Below, piece by piece: positions 35,641 to 49,700 of a DNA stretch of 64,000 nucleotides. Both the position numbers and the translations under genes were made by a program. Position 1 is the stretch's first letter; each line of letters opens with the position of its first letter. Below the pieces are notes generated by a model that worked only from the letters and a program-made list of their open reading frames with translations, was not told where the DNA came from and made no database searches. Source of the stretch: Moringa oleifera (Eukaryota; Streptophyta; Magnoliopsida; Brassicales; Moringaceae); assembly GCA_021397835.1 (NCBI GenBank), contig JAJFZO010000230.1:3156001-3220000 (forward strand). The letters are read 5' to 3'.

Positions 35641-38600
35641 CACCCCTACTTGAGAGTCTCTCTACACTTTCTGCTTGGTCCAGCATTATTGATAAGCCCT
35701 TTACACATAAAAGAAAGATTGGGTGATAGGGGATCTCACTACCAAAGTCATCGAGTCAGCATGATGTAGTAATAGGGTTGGCCATTGAGCAACATTGAGT
35801 TAGAGACCGAGTGGATGCATCCATGATCATATGCATTTGTTTATTAAAAAAGCCCATTGTTTTCATTATGACTTCTAAATATAGCCATTTTACTCGATCA
35901 TAAGCTTTGCTCATGTCAAGTATAATATTATTTTCCTTTTTGCTCTATGCATCCTTCCTCTCATGATATGGATAGTTTCATGTGCTATCAATGCATTCTC
36001 AAAGATTAAACCCCTTTTAAAAAATTTGATTAGTTTTTATCGATTACCTTAGATAAGATAGAATGTATATGGTTTGCCAATACCATGGCTATAAGCTCAT
36101 ATACCACATTAGACAAGCGGATAGGATGGAACTCTTTGGTTGACAGTGTGTCTTTCACTTTTAGAATTAAGTAAATATTAGTGTGGTTGATGTCAACCAA
36201 AGGCATCTCATAGTTCAAGAATTCTAGAACCCTAGATGTAATTTCTTAGTTAATAACATTCCAATATTTTTAGTAGAACCTTGCATTCATTCTACCCAGA
36301 CTTGGAGCGTTATAGAGATCCATTTGTTTAAGTACTTTTGTTATCTTTTTTGCCGTATAAATTCTATCAACGTATAACTCATGGTACCAAGCATATGCTT
36401 GTTATTACTTGGCAAATTAGATCCATACTTAATGGAACATAAGTGTAACAAGCATTCTCAAAGTAGCTTGCAAACATGTTTCCGACCTTTTCTTCTTCTA
36501 TCATTCGAGTTCTATTAATATCTTGTATCATTGAGATCCTATTTGTTCTTTTTCACTGAGAGCCATTGAGTGAAAGAAATAGGTGTTAGGATCATGCTCT
36601 TTGAGCCAAGTACACCTTGATCATTGGAGCCACAATACTTTCTCGTTGTAAAAAAGGTCATTAAGTTGTTACTAGCGTGCTTTTGTATTAGCACTTACCA
36701 TTCCTCATTCACTAGCAAACATGAATTTCATTAGATTAGCTTGTTGTTCTTTGATTTAATGATGGATATTAACCAAATGCTTTCTTATTCCAATGTGATA
36801 AAGATATGCCATAGTCCTTTAATTTTTACTTTACTTGAGACCATGATCTTGCCACTTGAGTGGCCCAACAATTTACAATTACATGTTTACAGCTAGTGTG
36901 TAGTGACCACTTATTTTCAAGTAGAATGCTTCTCAATTTGGGTTGAAGATGGAAGGAGAAATTTAAGAAAAGCAAAGCTAAGTAATCCAACATGAAGAAT
37001 GAGATATTGTGCTTAGTAATTCCCAAATTGATCAAGCCAAGCCTAGTTGACTAGACGCTAATCAGATCTCTCTAGAATTCTTTTATCCCTTTAACCTCTA
37101 AACCAAATAAGCTTCGAGCTTGATACAAGTATATTCAAGAACTCATTATTTACAATGACTTCATAAAGGGCAATCATTTGACCCATATGTCCAATAACTA
37201 GACATCCCGTTATAGTCTCTAGTACAAAGCCATTAGAGATTTGATTATGTATGTCACTATCACAAAGATGCCAAGAATCTATATGATTGAAACTCTGAGG
37301 CTTCCATAGAAATCTATAAATCACTATTGAAGGGTTGAGCTAGCAACCAATATCCATGCATCAATGTGACCGTAGACATTTTTACTCCCTCATACTAGAG
37401 AAACAAAAGAACTCTTGGCTTACTTTCATTCTCAATAATAAAGCAACCTTCAAAGCCAAGCTTGATATGAGTCCATTCCATTTCACTCTTCATCTTCTTC
37501 ATTTTATGAAGGATAAGCACCTACAAATTTATGTTTTAATAAACCTAATTAGTGCCCAAATTATCTGAAAGGCTAAAGATCTTAGTACTTTCATGCATGG
37601 TAATTCATAATACTTGGCAAGTTTGTTGAAAACCAACCTTCACTAATCTCATAAACATACCAATAGTCTCCTCAGGTACACCTAGACAAGATTTCTTCAA
37701 ACTCAAGCCTTATATTTTCTCCATGTTAGTATCTTCACATCTTGTCTTTTTTTTTTTTAAGCTCTTGAAAAGTTATTGAATATGGATTGCTTGTTTTTCT
37801 TGAGTGGCCTTTTCCACGTTGTTTTGATTTTTCTTAGCGAAGTTGATGATATGGTAAGGGTATTAACAAGTTTATAAACATTAATTAGGTTTATACTGAG
37901 TCCATTTTCCTTGTACTTATAATTATTAGGGAGATTGACTTTATTTGGTAAGTGGGGATCCATAATCATTCATATAAGGGATACGCCCCATCTTCTCCAT
38001 TATTTGCTCCTCACCAACTTTATTATGGAATGCATCATGCCCATGCAATACGTGAGGTAAGATTGGCTTCATAATTTGCGAAATATGGGGTGGATCATGC
38101 GAATCAACATTTGTCTGAAATTTTGCCACTAATTACATATCAAGTTGCTAAGGATTTGAGCTTTCATTTGAGAATCCAATGACCATGTAGTCTTTTGAGC
38201 ACATGGTTTTTGCATTACTTCTACTTGAGCCATTAGTGTTGGAGCAGCCATATTGGCTTGATGTAGGAATCACTAGTCAATCTTTGTAGAAGCAAGAAAT
38301 GGTCCTTTTGGTCAAGTCCATTTGGTTAATTTCAAGAGCCATATTCTGTTTAAAGATTACCAGTTACACTCTTAAGTGGATTGATACTCTAATAAACTTG
38401 TTTTTGATTAATGATTTACCGTGCCATAAATATAGTAGAATCCAGCAGTCAATCATAACAAAAGAAAATTGGAATCGTTTTACCATTGGATAAAGCTAGG
38501 TGATTACATTTTCGAAGAGGCTTCTTGACATTAACTAGTAGTCACACTATCAGCCATTTCTTAAAGGCCATGTTATCATCTGAGCTCTCCACTTCGTCCA

Positions 38601-38900
38601 CATTTCCAATTATTTCCCCCAACATTGTTTCAATTTTCACATTCGTGTATGCAAAAAGAAGGCCATGGATTTGTATCCAAAATGGGTGCCAATTCATAGA
38701 GAGATTATTAGTATTAGAGCTACCATTGAACTCCTAAAAGACAACCAGTGATTTATTGAAAGATCATGACTACCTCATCAAAACTTTTATTTTATCTTTC
38801 GGATCTAAAAACTGAAAAACAAAAAGATCCCCCTTGCCTCACTCGTTGTGAATTTGGTGGCTAGTTTCCATATTTTTGTCAAAACTGTCATTGTTTTAAT
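35640..38900 (-). mobile_element. Decayed L1-type LINE
   Basis: Read on the minus strand: an ORF1-like part with FWIQIHGLLFAYTNVKIETM (about 38610-38700), which looks like the DUF4283 domain of plant LINE ORF1; an endonuclease-like part (about 36826-37324; LVIGHMGQ, LINLGITKHNISFFM); then reverse transcriptase INHTNIYLILKVKDTLSTK with IRLSNVVYELIAMVLANHI (36030-36218) and LDMSKAYDRVKW (about 35900). The usual RT end and zinc-binding domain are missing, so the 3' part is lost near 35640. All frames are broken and no poly(A) tail or target duplication was found. Confidence 0.75.
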
Positions 38901-40815
38901 GTTAATTACTTATATTTTATAAGACCTTCCCGATTAGACAATTTTTCCCTTTCTCAAGTAAGTTTGCCACCTAGTCATCTTTAACAGAAATATTTTTTGC
39001 TTTCATCTTCTGTAAGCTTTAAGTTATTCTAGAGTTTTTTTAATCCTTCATCCATCTTATGAAAACTCGGTTTAAACAGTGATAAAAAAAGAGGCAACCA
39101 TCCTCACAGTCCAAAAGGCTAAAGAGATGAAACTTGAATAAAAAGATCAAGACGTAGCCACACTTAATAAATTTTAAAGAGGTGCTCCACTCTTAGTAAG
39201 AAAACCCTAGGAAAAACCTTTTTTTTTTCTCTTGGAAAAAGATGAATGTGAGAAAAGTTATGCTTAAAGGTTAAACAAATATTTTAATTGTTACTATTGA
39301 AGATGATTAGATAATCATGTCTAGCATTATTTAGGATTCAAAATTGAAATATCCAACAGTAATAAACACACCTATGTTTCTTCAATTCAAAAATGAGGTA
39401 CCATCTCCAAGGCATGAAGAAAAATATGAACAAGCTCAACTAGAAAGTGTAAATAAAAATGTCCATGAAGAAGAAATTATGATTTTAAATAATTATATTG
39501 GATATTTTTAAAAATATGAGTTTGATAAATTTTCCAATCACTCGAAACAATGTTGAAATATAAATAGACTAACTCACAAATTCACAAGCAAGCTCATTGG
39601 CACTTTGATGCAAAGTTCAATAACTAGGCTATTAACAATATATATATATAACATACATAGCTTTAACGTGGGACTTTGTATAGTTGTTAATATTTTATTT
39701 TTAAAAACAAGTTGTTATTTATTAAAAAGATTGATTAAATAGATATTATTGATAAAATAAATCTTTGTAATTATTTGTGGAAATTGTCAAGTCATCTTCA
39801 TATTTTGGATGTTTTCAACATAAGCACCTCAACTCATTTCATATTTATAACTTCTTAAAATAACCAAGTTATTTCCAATTCAAGGATAAACTTGCTCCAA
39901 TCTTGTGGCGGATGATTTAGAGCGTATTACCTTAGCCTACATAGCATGTGTAAGGCATCCCTAGTTTATCGTCTCGTGTTTTTTCAATTAGTTTCCGTCA
40001 ATTATTATAACTCAACTTTTGTTTTAAATTAGAAAAATAAATGTCTTAGCAATTATACAAATAGGGGCATTTGACATTTAATCGTGCTAAGTCTATCTAC
40101 CTCCGATCAAATATTTTATTGTTTCAGTTAATTTAATTTTTTTTCATTTTATTAAAATAGGATTTAAAAATATTTTATTTAAGTTTCATATATAATGCTT
40201 GAAAAATGTAAAAGTATTCCAACTTTTGAAATAATATATATTCTTGGTAGTGAACCCACAAGTTTTTTACATCATTTTTTATTTTTTATATTTTTATGTA
40301 TTATATTGTTTTTACGATATCTTTTTCGGATATTAATCATCAAAAGATTATTTTTTATTAATTTAAAATATTTAACTTGAAAACCTCTTGTAGTAGTATG
40401 AATTTTAAATATACATATTATATGAATTGAAGTAAATAAAAAAAAGTGTAAGTTTATTCCTCCAATCTTAATTTTGGTAGGGACAATTAACAAAACTTCT
40501 TTTATTAATCACCAAATTTCATAAAAATTTATCAAAATAAATTGTTAGTATTCATTTGTTTTCTAATTATTCATGCAATTTGATCTTTGGTTCACTAATA
40601 CATTCACTAAATGGTTCAGTATACTGACTACTGTTACACGTTGCAACAGTTTCTTGAATTTGAAAACCAACCAAACACGGCCTTATCTTCTTTTACAGCA
40701 TGAGCTCTATGCAAAGATTTCACTTTATCTTCACTTAATAAGGAACTCCCGAGGGCCCTTTGTCCCCAAAGTCGCTGAAACTCGAAGGGACAGTGATCAA
40801 ACAGACAAGCAGTAG
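38901..40815. other. Intergenic and probable promoter of the PYG7-like gene
   Basis: Very AT-rich to about 40560, then more balanced sequence just before the gene. No other gene was supported. Confidence 0.4.
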
Positions 40816-40830
40816 ATGTTTGAGGACAAA

Positions 40831-43800
40831 ATGCTTCTTCAAACGACCATCTCTTCTCCACCCTTTCACCGAGTGTATCTCGCACCAACTCTTCGTCATT
40901 CTCACTCTCTCCTCGTATCTGGGTCTGTCAAGCACAGGCCGAGCAAACTTTCTCTTGAGGTAACAAGCCCTTTTATGATTTAGTTTAGTTATTATTTTGT
41001 TCATGCGAAATTGTGTTCCGTTTCATCTGGGTGGTTGCTTCTTGTACGATTTTGGCTGGTCCTCTCTAGTTTCTATTTTTTCTCTTTGAAATGGACTTTT
41101 GTCTAGCAAAATATGTAGCATTTGAAAAGTTGGACTCATGCATTCTTAATGGAGGCAAATAGAGACACTGTACGAATATTTGATGGAAAAATTGTGGCCT
41201 GGAAGTATCTTTTGCTGGGTGAGATGGAACCAAAGTTAGAGTGTTGCGTTTCATGTTATCTATGAATTCTACTCCTGATTTCTATGGGTGTATCTGCAAA
41301 GTACATGAATAATATAGCAGACTTATTTTTGCAAACCGTGGAAATGGAAGGGGATGAGAACTTTTTTCCTCTTTTGTCAAATTTCCAACCATAATTGGTG
41401 CACCCCAGTGTCATCAGTTTTCTGCTACCTGATGAATTTGCCACATTTCCTTTGCTTCTAATGCTCTTGCTATCCCCGCTGACCAGTGTCCAAAACTACA
41501 GTGAACCAGTTCTGACAATCTCTTGGACTGTAATAGGGGATATGCCTAGACTTTTAATAAATTGTTACATGTTCAAAGAATCTCTGTGATATTTCATACC
41601 ACCTCACTCTTCTGTTTCTGAAAAATTGCATGGTAGCAGAAGATGTATTATGTTATTCATGAAGAAGAGATTTTTGCTTTTGTGTAAATTGCACTTCCCA
41701 ATTTAATCCTTTTTTTTTTTTTACACCCTGAATGTTGGATGGGACTGTACTTTCTGTTTGTTTGTCTAGATCTTCATATTAAAGTGTCAAAGGTGCTTTA
41801 CCAGAACCTCCTTCCCTATTTTTCTGAATTTACCTTCAGATTTCAATGTAGCCCTGGCCAGAAGCTTCAAAATTCTCGTTAATTTCTATTTTGGAACGAA
41901 CAATGTTCCAGAAACAGAATTCTTTCTTCTCTAACTATATTTAGAAGACTCTTCCCCATCCTATCTTAATCTTTAAAAATCTCATTCTGGTTGGCTGGGC
42001 CATGGAGATTGAAGATTGCAAGATTTGTACTCTCAGTTATAAGATCAGCATCTTGTGCCTTAGATATTAATCAATGCATCAAATAGAGCTGTTATTTTAT
42101 ACCAAACTTTGTGTTCTGCATGCACATGTTTGGCCATTGTCAAAATTCTTTACTTTCTTGTGTCTTCAATGTCAACCTTTTATTTGTGTGAGCTTCCCCA
42201 GTTGTGGCATCCTTATTGATAATTTCTTTCTTGATTCATTGTGGATGAAGGCAGATATTTGCAAAGAAATTGGCAATGCTATCCTCTACCTCAACCAACT
42301 TTGAGAGTAATTCCCGGCACCTTTTACTATAATTTTGACTTTAGTATTAGCTATGAGTAGCTTGAAAAAATCAACATAGTAAATGCATGAGAAGTTTGAA
42401 CTTTCACTCATTGCTCATTGAACATTGATTGGGACAAGCATTGCTTATTGAACATTGATTGGGACAAGCATTTTGCATCTGGTTATCATTCATCTAAATA
42501 ACTTGTGTGCACGATCTGGAACATTAGAATGTATGGATGGTTGTCTTGCATAATGTTTGTGTGCATATATCAGAACATACCTACAAGTCTGCTTACATCT
42601 GGAATTTGACACTTAAATTTGCAGCTTATAAGCTCCATTTCTTTTGTTTGTATGTGCAGAAAATAGGAGTTGACTTAAGTTAAAAAAGTAAAGACAAAAG
42701 CAACAACTAGATTTTCAGTTGCTTGTCATAGATCTTATTCACATATCATAAGTCAGTCATGTTAAGTCCTAAAGACCGAAACGAAGCCAAGTTCTCTTTT
42801 CTCTGTCGTGTTGCTTCCAAAATTTAAAATGTCTATTAGGTATTTGTAACAGTGTTATGATTATCAGCGATCAATTTGGTGTATCATCAAGTGAGTAGAA
42901 AGTGGCTGTCATGATTAAACTTATTAGGAGTCTCTTTTAATCAGACCTTTGCTCAAGATTGGATCATCATTTTGGCATTGCTTGACCCGGGCCTCCAAGC
43001 ACCTTTCCACAGCATACTCTTTGCTTCCTTTTATTTATTTGTTTATTTATTTTAGCAGTATTTCCTTTTAAGTTTCCACAATAATTGCTCGACTTACATG
43101 TGGAATGAGCTCCATACATCATTATTTTATTGCAGAATCTTTGAGGAATCTTCTACTTGATAATTTAGCTGGGAAGAAGCCATTAGTCATGGAATCTGCA
43201 CTTCTATTGGGGCAAACTTCATGGATGATATCTGCACAACCAGCACATGCGAGAGAAAATATCAAACTTGATGTGGTTTATGAGATAGGGGAGCTATTTG
43301 AATTAGGAATCCAGCTATCTTATCTGCTGTTACTATTAGGTTTACTTGGGGTTGGAACCTTTTTCGTGATCCGCCAAGTCCTTGTACGCAGAGAACTTGA
43401 CCTTTCTGCTAAGGAATTGCAAGTAAGAGCTTGTTTGCCTTGCTATTCCCTTTGAACAAACTCTCATTCCTCTACTGTTTACTTTGATAAAACCTTCATA
43501 TTTTGTAGACTCCAAATGAAGATAATTCAATTAATTCGAAAAAAAAAATCTAGACATGTTTTGTTCTTTCATCATTCTGGCTCTTGTAATGAATATTGGG
43601 TGCTGGTTGCAAGGTGTTAATCATCCTTTTCACTTTTATTTTTAATAACATCAGGAGCAAGTAAGGAGTGGTGATGCCAGTGCTACTGAGTTGTTTGAAC
43701 TTGGCGCGGTTATGTTGAGGAGGAGATTTTACCCTGCTGCTACTAAATACTTGCTTCAGGCAATTGAGAAATGGGATGGAGATGATCAAGACCTTGCACA

Positions 43801-44579
43801 GGTATCATTAAATCTTGGACCTTCTAAATCTCACTGTTGTTGATGATTTGTTGATTACTCTGTATTGTTGAACACGGCATGAATTCTTGCGTTACAATTG
43901 TTTGATCCTGGCAGAGAACTATTGGCTTATCCATCATGGTTAAGTTTGCTCTCGATGGAATCATAACATTGCGACAACTGCAATGGTTGACTCATTTAGC
44001 CGATTTATGAATTACCTTAGATTTCAGTACTTAATTCATGGTAACGGTTTTATGCCAATTTTTTTAATCGGAAGTTACATTATCCATCATCTGGTCCATA
44101 AAACCAACAATATGATTGTTTTATTTTGCTTTGATTTGTTTGCATTTCTTGGCACCTATCCTGCTTAGTTACGCCGGTAACTTGGATCTGTCAAGTCATG
44201 TACAAGTGGAGTCACTTGAAGTATAGTTAATCTGGGTGGAACTTGTTAACCATGACTGTGCTGTTTACTATTTTGTTCATCCTCTATGTATGGACAGGTT
44301 TACAATGCCCTTGGTGTCAGTTATGTCCGTGATGGGAAACTTGACAAAGGAATCACTAATTTCGAAACTGCTGTGAAGCTGCAACCTGGTTACGTCACAG
44401 CTTGGAACAACCTTGGTGATGCTTATGAAAAGAAGAAAGATTTAAAGTTGGCTCTAAAAGCATTCGAAGAAGTTCTACTTTTCGATCCTAATAATAAGTT
44501 AGCTCGACCCAGGCGAGATGCATTGAAGGATAAAGTACAAATGTACAAAGGAGTTGCTGTGAAATCAAAGAACAGATGA
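40831..44579 (+). CDS. PYG7: Plastid TPR protein, PYG7/Ycf37-like
   Basis: Supported exons are 40831-40959, 43136-43422, 43655-43801 and 44298-44579. The N-terminus ([20 protein letters not shown]... ) is Ser/Thr-rich and lacks acidic residues until its last residue, like a chloroplast transit peptide; an in-frame ATG at 40816 is an alternative start. Exon 43136 encodes one hydrophobic segment, [20 protein letters not shown], preceded by an AXA-like site (PAHARE). TPR units follow: [40 protein letters not shown] and [20 protein letters not shown]. One membrane span plus TPRs matches cyanobacterial Ycf37 and Arabidopsis PYG7, a thylakoid factor for photosystem I assembly. Odd point: exon 1 ends in phase 0 but the next exon needs one extra base, so a small exon in the 2.2-kb first intron is probably missing from my model. 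Confidence 0.78.
42411..42470 (+). repeat. 30-bp tandem duplication in the PYG7-like first intron
   Basis: Two copies (42411-42440, 42441-42470) differ at one base (TTGCTCATTG versus TTGCTTATTG) and share AACATTGATTGGGACAAGCA. Confidence 0.95.
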
Positions 44580-46437
44580 GCTTCTGCTACACTAGAATTA
44601 CAATTTTCGTCTTGGATTTTAGAACATAACCACAAAGCTAAAATTGTTTATCACATAAGCTCACTTTTAATTTATCAAAATCTCATATTTTCGCATTATT
44701 TATTTTATTTAGTTCATATTCTCTATTTTATTGACTTGTGACAATATATGGCACAAGGCTTTATCGAACATGTAAGGCAAACTAGAACTCCTGATAGCCT
44801 CTCGAGGAACAAGTATTAGATACAGATCACGAAGAACCCTGATGAATAGTGTATCCATTATTTATTTAAGATAGAAGTATTCAAGGATGATGTGTGAAAG
44901 AGCAATGCAAGATTAATGGAGAATGTATGGTTGTTTGCCCATAAAACAGGTAAAAGTATCCCCTAAATACTGAGGTATCTTCAAAGCTATTTCTCACAGA
45001 AGTCAAAACCTCCTTCACATGCCAAGGTATCAAGTAGCTGCTTCAATTCATTAATTTGTTGAACTGACCAACAGGCATGGGCTCTTTAGGGAACTGAAAT
45101 TGATTTATATCATTTGTCACTCATCTGCATGAATGGAAGGCTTTGCTCTTTCCAACAATTCCTATGTCTGAATGCCCAAGTTATCCTATCATTAATTCTT
45201 AAAAAAAAAAAGGTCAAATGGTGGTAAATTTTAAGATAAACTGGCTGCAGATTCTTATTGTTCAACAGTATGTGAATAAAAGGCAATGAAAATTTTGTGG
45301 TGCTGTGAAATTAAAACTACAGGACTAAAGACCTTCCAATTACATAAACTTACATTTTGACTAGGAAGCCAACCCATGATATATTTTGACCATTTGCACT
45401 GGAATAGAATAACTTCTGAATAAAAAAAGAAGAAAAAGAAAGAAAAAAAAAAACCCAGAGTGGTGGGGCAAAGAAAAATATGGTACACTCTGATAGCTTG
45501 AAAACCAGTTAGCATACTGGAAAATTGTGCCCAATGAGAATTATCTTCATTGCTGATCTAAGTCTTCATGTTCTTCCTTGACAACTGGGGGCTCTCAGAT
45601 ATAACATTCAAAGACTCTCTGCATTACTTACTCATGAGGAAGCCAAATATTTTTACAGTTGGATGCTAGACAATGATCTGCTGTATTTCTAAACAGGTGC
45701 CCATAACTGTCCACCTTGTTCCTCCTCAAACTTGCTCCTGTTAATAGCAGAATGTATCCAGTATGAGAAATATTCCCTAAACCTTTTTCCCTTTCTACAA
45801 ATCCTAACGTCTCATCAAGTGATCTAAGCATCAAGTTATTCCTAGATTCCTGCAACTAGAAAATAGCTGCTACTCTTGTTGACATAGGAGGCTAAACCCA
45901 CACATTATAAACTTTAAACAGCCTGCAAGAATAAATCAATGAAAATTAAAAGTGACACAGGTGATTAGTAAATACCATGTATCCATCATGACTTTGAAAT
46001 TTTATGCATGTAACTTTTCATCTCTATCTTGTGGTAAGAATAGCAGTCAAAAAGGCACCTAGCCTTCCACTTTTCAGAGTGTTATAATTTCTATTTCTAG
46101 CAATGATAAGATATGCCAATTTCCTTGTACTGGTCTCTTAATCACTCCATATGATTTATGAGATGGAAACAATATAAATCCCAAGAACTTAACAAAAATT
46201 TCTATATGCTTTACAGTGCATCTTTCCTGCACAACCAGTTTCTTTGCATTATGATTCCCACTATAAGCATAAAAGAAGGGGATGCATGTCTGAAAGTGTT
46301 TTTGTAGACAACGTTTTTTGAATCCCAAATGAATATGGTGACCTGTACAGTTCACCTCATTGAGAAGTTGAGAACATACCTGCTGGGCCTTAATTGTTCA
46401 AAGACTGAGATATACTTGTGTCAGTTATCTTCTCAGT
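44580..46437. other. Region between convergent PYG7-like and exonuclease genes
   Basis: Contains both 3' UTRs. An A-rich tract lies near 45421-45452. Minus-strand open frames at 45628-45855 and 46074-46355 have no firm family match; the first faintly recalls the zinc-binding tail of a LINE, but I do not call it. Confidence 0.4.
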
Positions 46438-46672
46438 CTAGTTTAATGATCCAAGGAAGTTTGATAAAACAACTGAATCATTGCTTGTGTCTCTGTCAAC
46501 CAACCATTCCTCTTGAACATGAACATTGACATCCCTGTATAATAATTCTAGGTTCATCAGAAGCTTAAAAGAGAAAAAATAATAAGAGCATTTTTTATGA
46601 CAGAAGGTCATGGAGGAACATAGTACCTCATCAGTTGAAAAAAAAAAGGGATTTGGTGTGTGTCTGTGGATG

Positions 46673-46709
<37 letters not shown>

Positions 46710-49700
46710 CAGGGAACAAGAAAAGGGAATATTTCACCTCCTAAGCGCAAGAACCTCATAATTCCTTCGCAGATAACCAGCATATTTGGTAAGGGCCTCT
46801 TGTGCATAATCTCTGCCAACTGTTCTCGTTGCTGCTGCATTTAGTAAATTTTCCAGTGAACCATGCTTTTTTAAGAGCTTTATGGCAGTTTTCCGACCAA
46901 ATCCAGGAACCACGTGTTGGATCCCGGGAACACCATCAACCTCATCTCCCATGATGCATCCTAGAATTTACAGTTCCAATTAGTTTAGTAAACACACAAG
47001 TGGAATATCATGGCTAGTAGTTCAAGTTTAAAATGCAGGGAACCATCAGAGCTTACACGAGTCCTAGCATTGAAGGAAAAAGTATCACTCCCTTTTTCTA
47101 AAGGGGCATCACTTCCAATTTGGCTATAAGTTCATTTTGAAGAAAAATTGTCTGACTCTAGCATCTATCCCTAGGATAATTCTACTCCTAACAAAATTGT
47201 TTCCACAAATCCAGATCTATTTCTTGAACTCCTGCTTTTCAAAGTTCTGGTGTTTTGACTCATTTTTTGGCCATCAATACAAGTAAAAATGCTGCTATAA
47301 ATGCCACACATATGATGAAAATTGATTGTTAACCAAAACATATTATTCTGCTGATCTGCTTAATAGCAAGTGACTCAATCAATTATAACATTCAAGGGTG
47401 TAAAACACTTAATGCCGGTTTGACTTGAAATCACTGACCGAAGAGGCACTGCTATCCTGGGCATAAAACTGACAAAAGTCCTCTGACGAATGAATATGAA
47501 CCAGACTAGTATAGTAATTATAGCTTCATTTTGCTAGGTCTCAAACATCCAAGACAAAACCTAGAAATTACAAATAAAGCCCAAGGTAAGAGTTGAAAGT
47601 AAGCTCTTAAAGAATAGAGAAGATATTATAACTTCCCACAAAGCAATATACATCTTCAGTAAGACATTAGCAACATAATGGATGCACAAGAGTAAACAAG
47701 AAAAATAGAACAATATGGAAGAATTCAAGAATTTCTCAAAGTGGGCATGCATATTCTTCACCATATATAATTCACACCATATTTTTATTGATTCGTTTGG
47801 AAGTTAATGAATTAAATTTGCTACACAGGGTTCATGTATTGATACAATATCTTCTTTTTTTTTTTTTTTTTTGGGCAAACCCATGGGAGCAGTGGGGAAG
47901 GTGGGGGATTGTCACTGCATTCTAAATAGTTATTGTTAAGGTCCAAATGGCACATAAATATCAAAATAATGACAGTTAGACTTTTCAGGAATTATGTTTT
48001 TCATCAAATAAAAGGAGGTGCTTTCACTAAATATATGAATTTATTTATGTAAATGAAAAATTTCTGGTATAGAGGAATCTTCTACTGCTCTCAGAGGTAA
48101 CATTCTCTTGCTCTAACTGCATAGACCAGTAGTACCCAGCCACAAGCAGTAACCTCACACTTCTCATTTTCACAACCAAAAGAAGTATGATAATGTAATA
48201 GAGGTTACTTCTTAGATCTTGTGCTTCCTTTGTTGCCGAAAGAAAATTTCAAGTTTCAAAATAGCAAAGTGGGATAATGAATAAGTCTGTTTAATCCTAG
48301 TCTATTGGCTATTGTACTAGATATCTTGAGAAGGCTCAACAAATAAGCACAATAAGCTGGTTTCAATACTTAAAAAGTCCTCCAACCAACTTTTGCAGTT
48401 ACCATTGTGAGGGTCTTTTCCGGCTTCCTGTCTTTAATCTATTAATAAGAAAGGCAGACTAGAGCAAACTCCTTGAGTACTCTTCTAAGTTGACAAAATT
48501 GTCTAATTTTTCTGTTATAACAAATGACGATTAATTGCTTGTCCAGAAATAAACAAAAATGTGTAGATACTGTAGCTAAGCAAGCTGCCAAGGGAGGCAA
48601 GATGTTGGAACTGTTTTTTCCATCCACCATCTTTGGTTTATTTGTTGCTTAGTGAAATTATGCACTCAGAATAGTAAAAGATAACTCTTGATTGCCTTAA
48701 CAAAATTTCCTGTGCACCCACAAAAAAATGAATAAATAAATAAAACTATAAAATATGCCAACATTGTATAAGATAAATTATCACAAAATGACTAGAAAAT
48801 CAGTGGGTTATATACTTACTGAAGCTCAAATCAGAGTGTGGATCAAAATTATATTGAGCAATATAGTGCTTTAGGGTGTAAAAGGACCATCTGTTTAACT
48901 CTGCCAGAGGCAGAACTAGTTGCACATCTTCAGATATTAATTGCTTAAAATCTTTATCAGGAGACGCAATAACTACACTGTATCCTCTAAGCAGCACTTG
49001 TCCCACAAGTGTAGCCACAACATCATCTGCTTCATGGCCTTCAATCTTTAGGACCTGCAAAAATTTATCCTCTCAATTAGAAGGAAACAAACACCAGAAA
49101 ATAAGAATTCTTTAATGCTGTATTTTCTTCTGTTCTTTTCTGGTAAGTGTGGGTTTATCATGTTTATTTGACATAGTTGCCTTCAGCAACATTCAGTATT
49201 CTGATAATGATTTCTGGTAAGTGTGGGTTTATCATGTTTATTTGGCACAGTAGCCTTCAGCAACATTCAGCATTCTGATAATGATTTTGGACTAATTTGA
49301 TTTAAGGGAAACATAATTTTAGAATTTCAGAAACATCCACCTAAAGATTGGCTGTCAGAAGAGGTAACTTCAAGAATGTAACTGAAAGCAACAAAATCAG
49401 TTTTCCTTTTCTGCCTGAATTGTTAGACTTCTCTGCTTAAAGTCCACGAGTATATGTCTTTCATATACTGAGAATTTTAGGATCAAGGCATATAGATGCA
49501 GAAATGAGGAAATAATAAAAAGTGATGGCAGAAAGAAATGTCTTCAACATAGCATGAAGCAGAAGAGGCTTAACAAAGGCTACTACATGATTAAGCCTAG
49601 ATAATTAGAATTGCGCAGAATGCTTCAACGAGAAGATCTAAAAAGGAAATATTTTAATTCATTAAAGTTGTCTAAATATTGATATTATCTTATTTACAAC

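Noticed and set aside
45628..45855. Possible LINE zinc-binding tail
   Set aside because: Only a faint HLF-type pattern; the Cys positions do not fit.
46074..46355. Minus-strand open frame of 93 codons near the exonuclease 3' end
   Set aside because: No family resemblance and no splice link to the gene; the last exon and stop are clear at 46438-46534.
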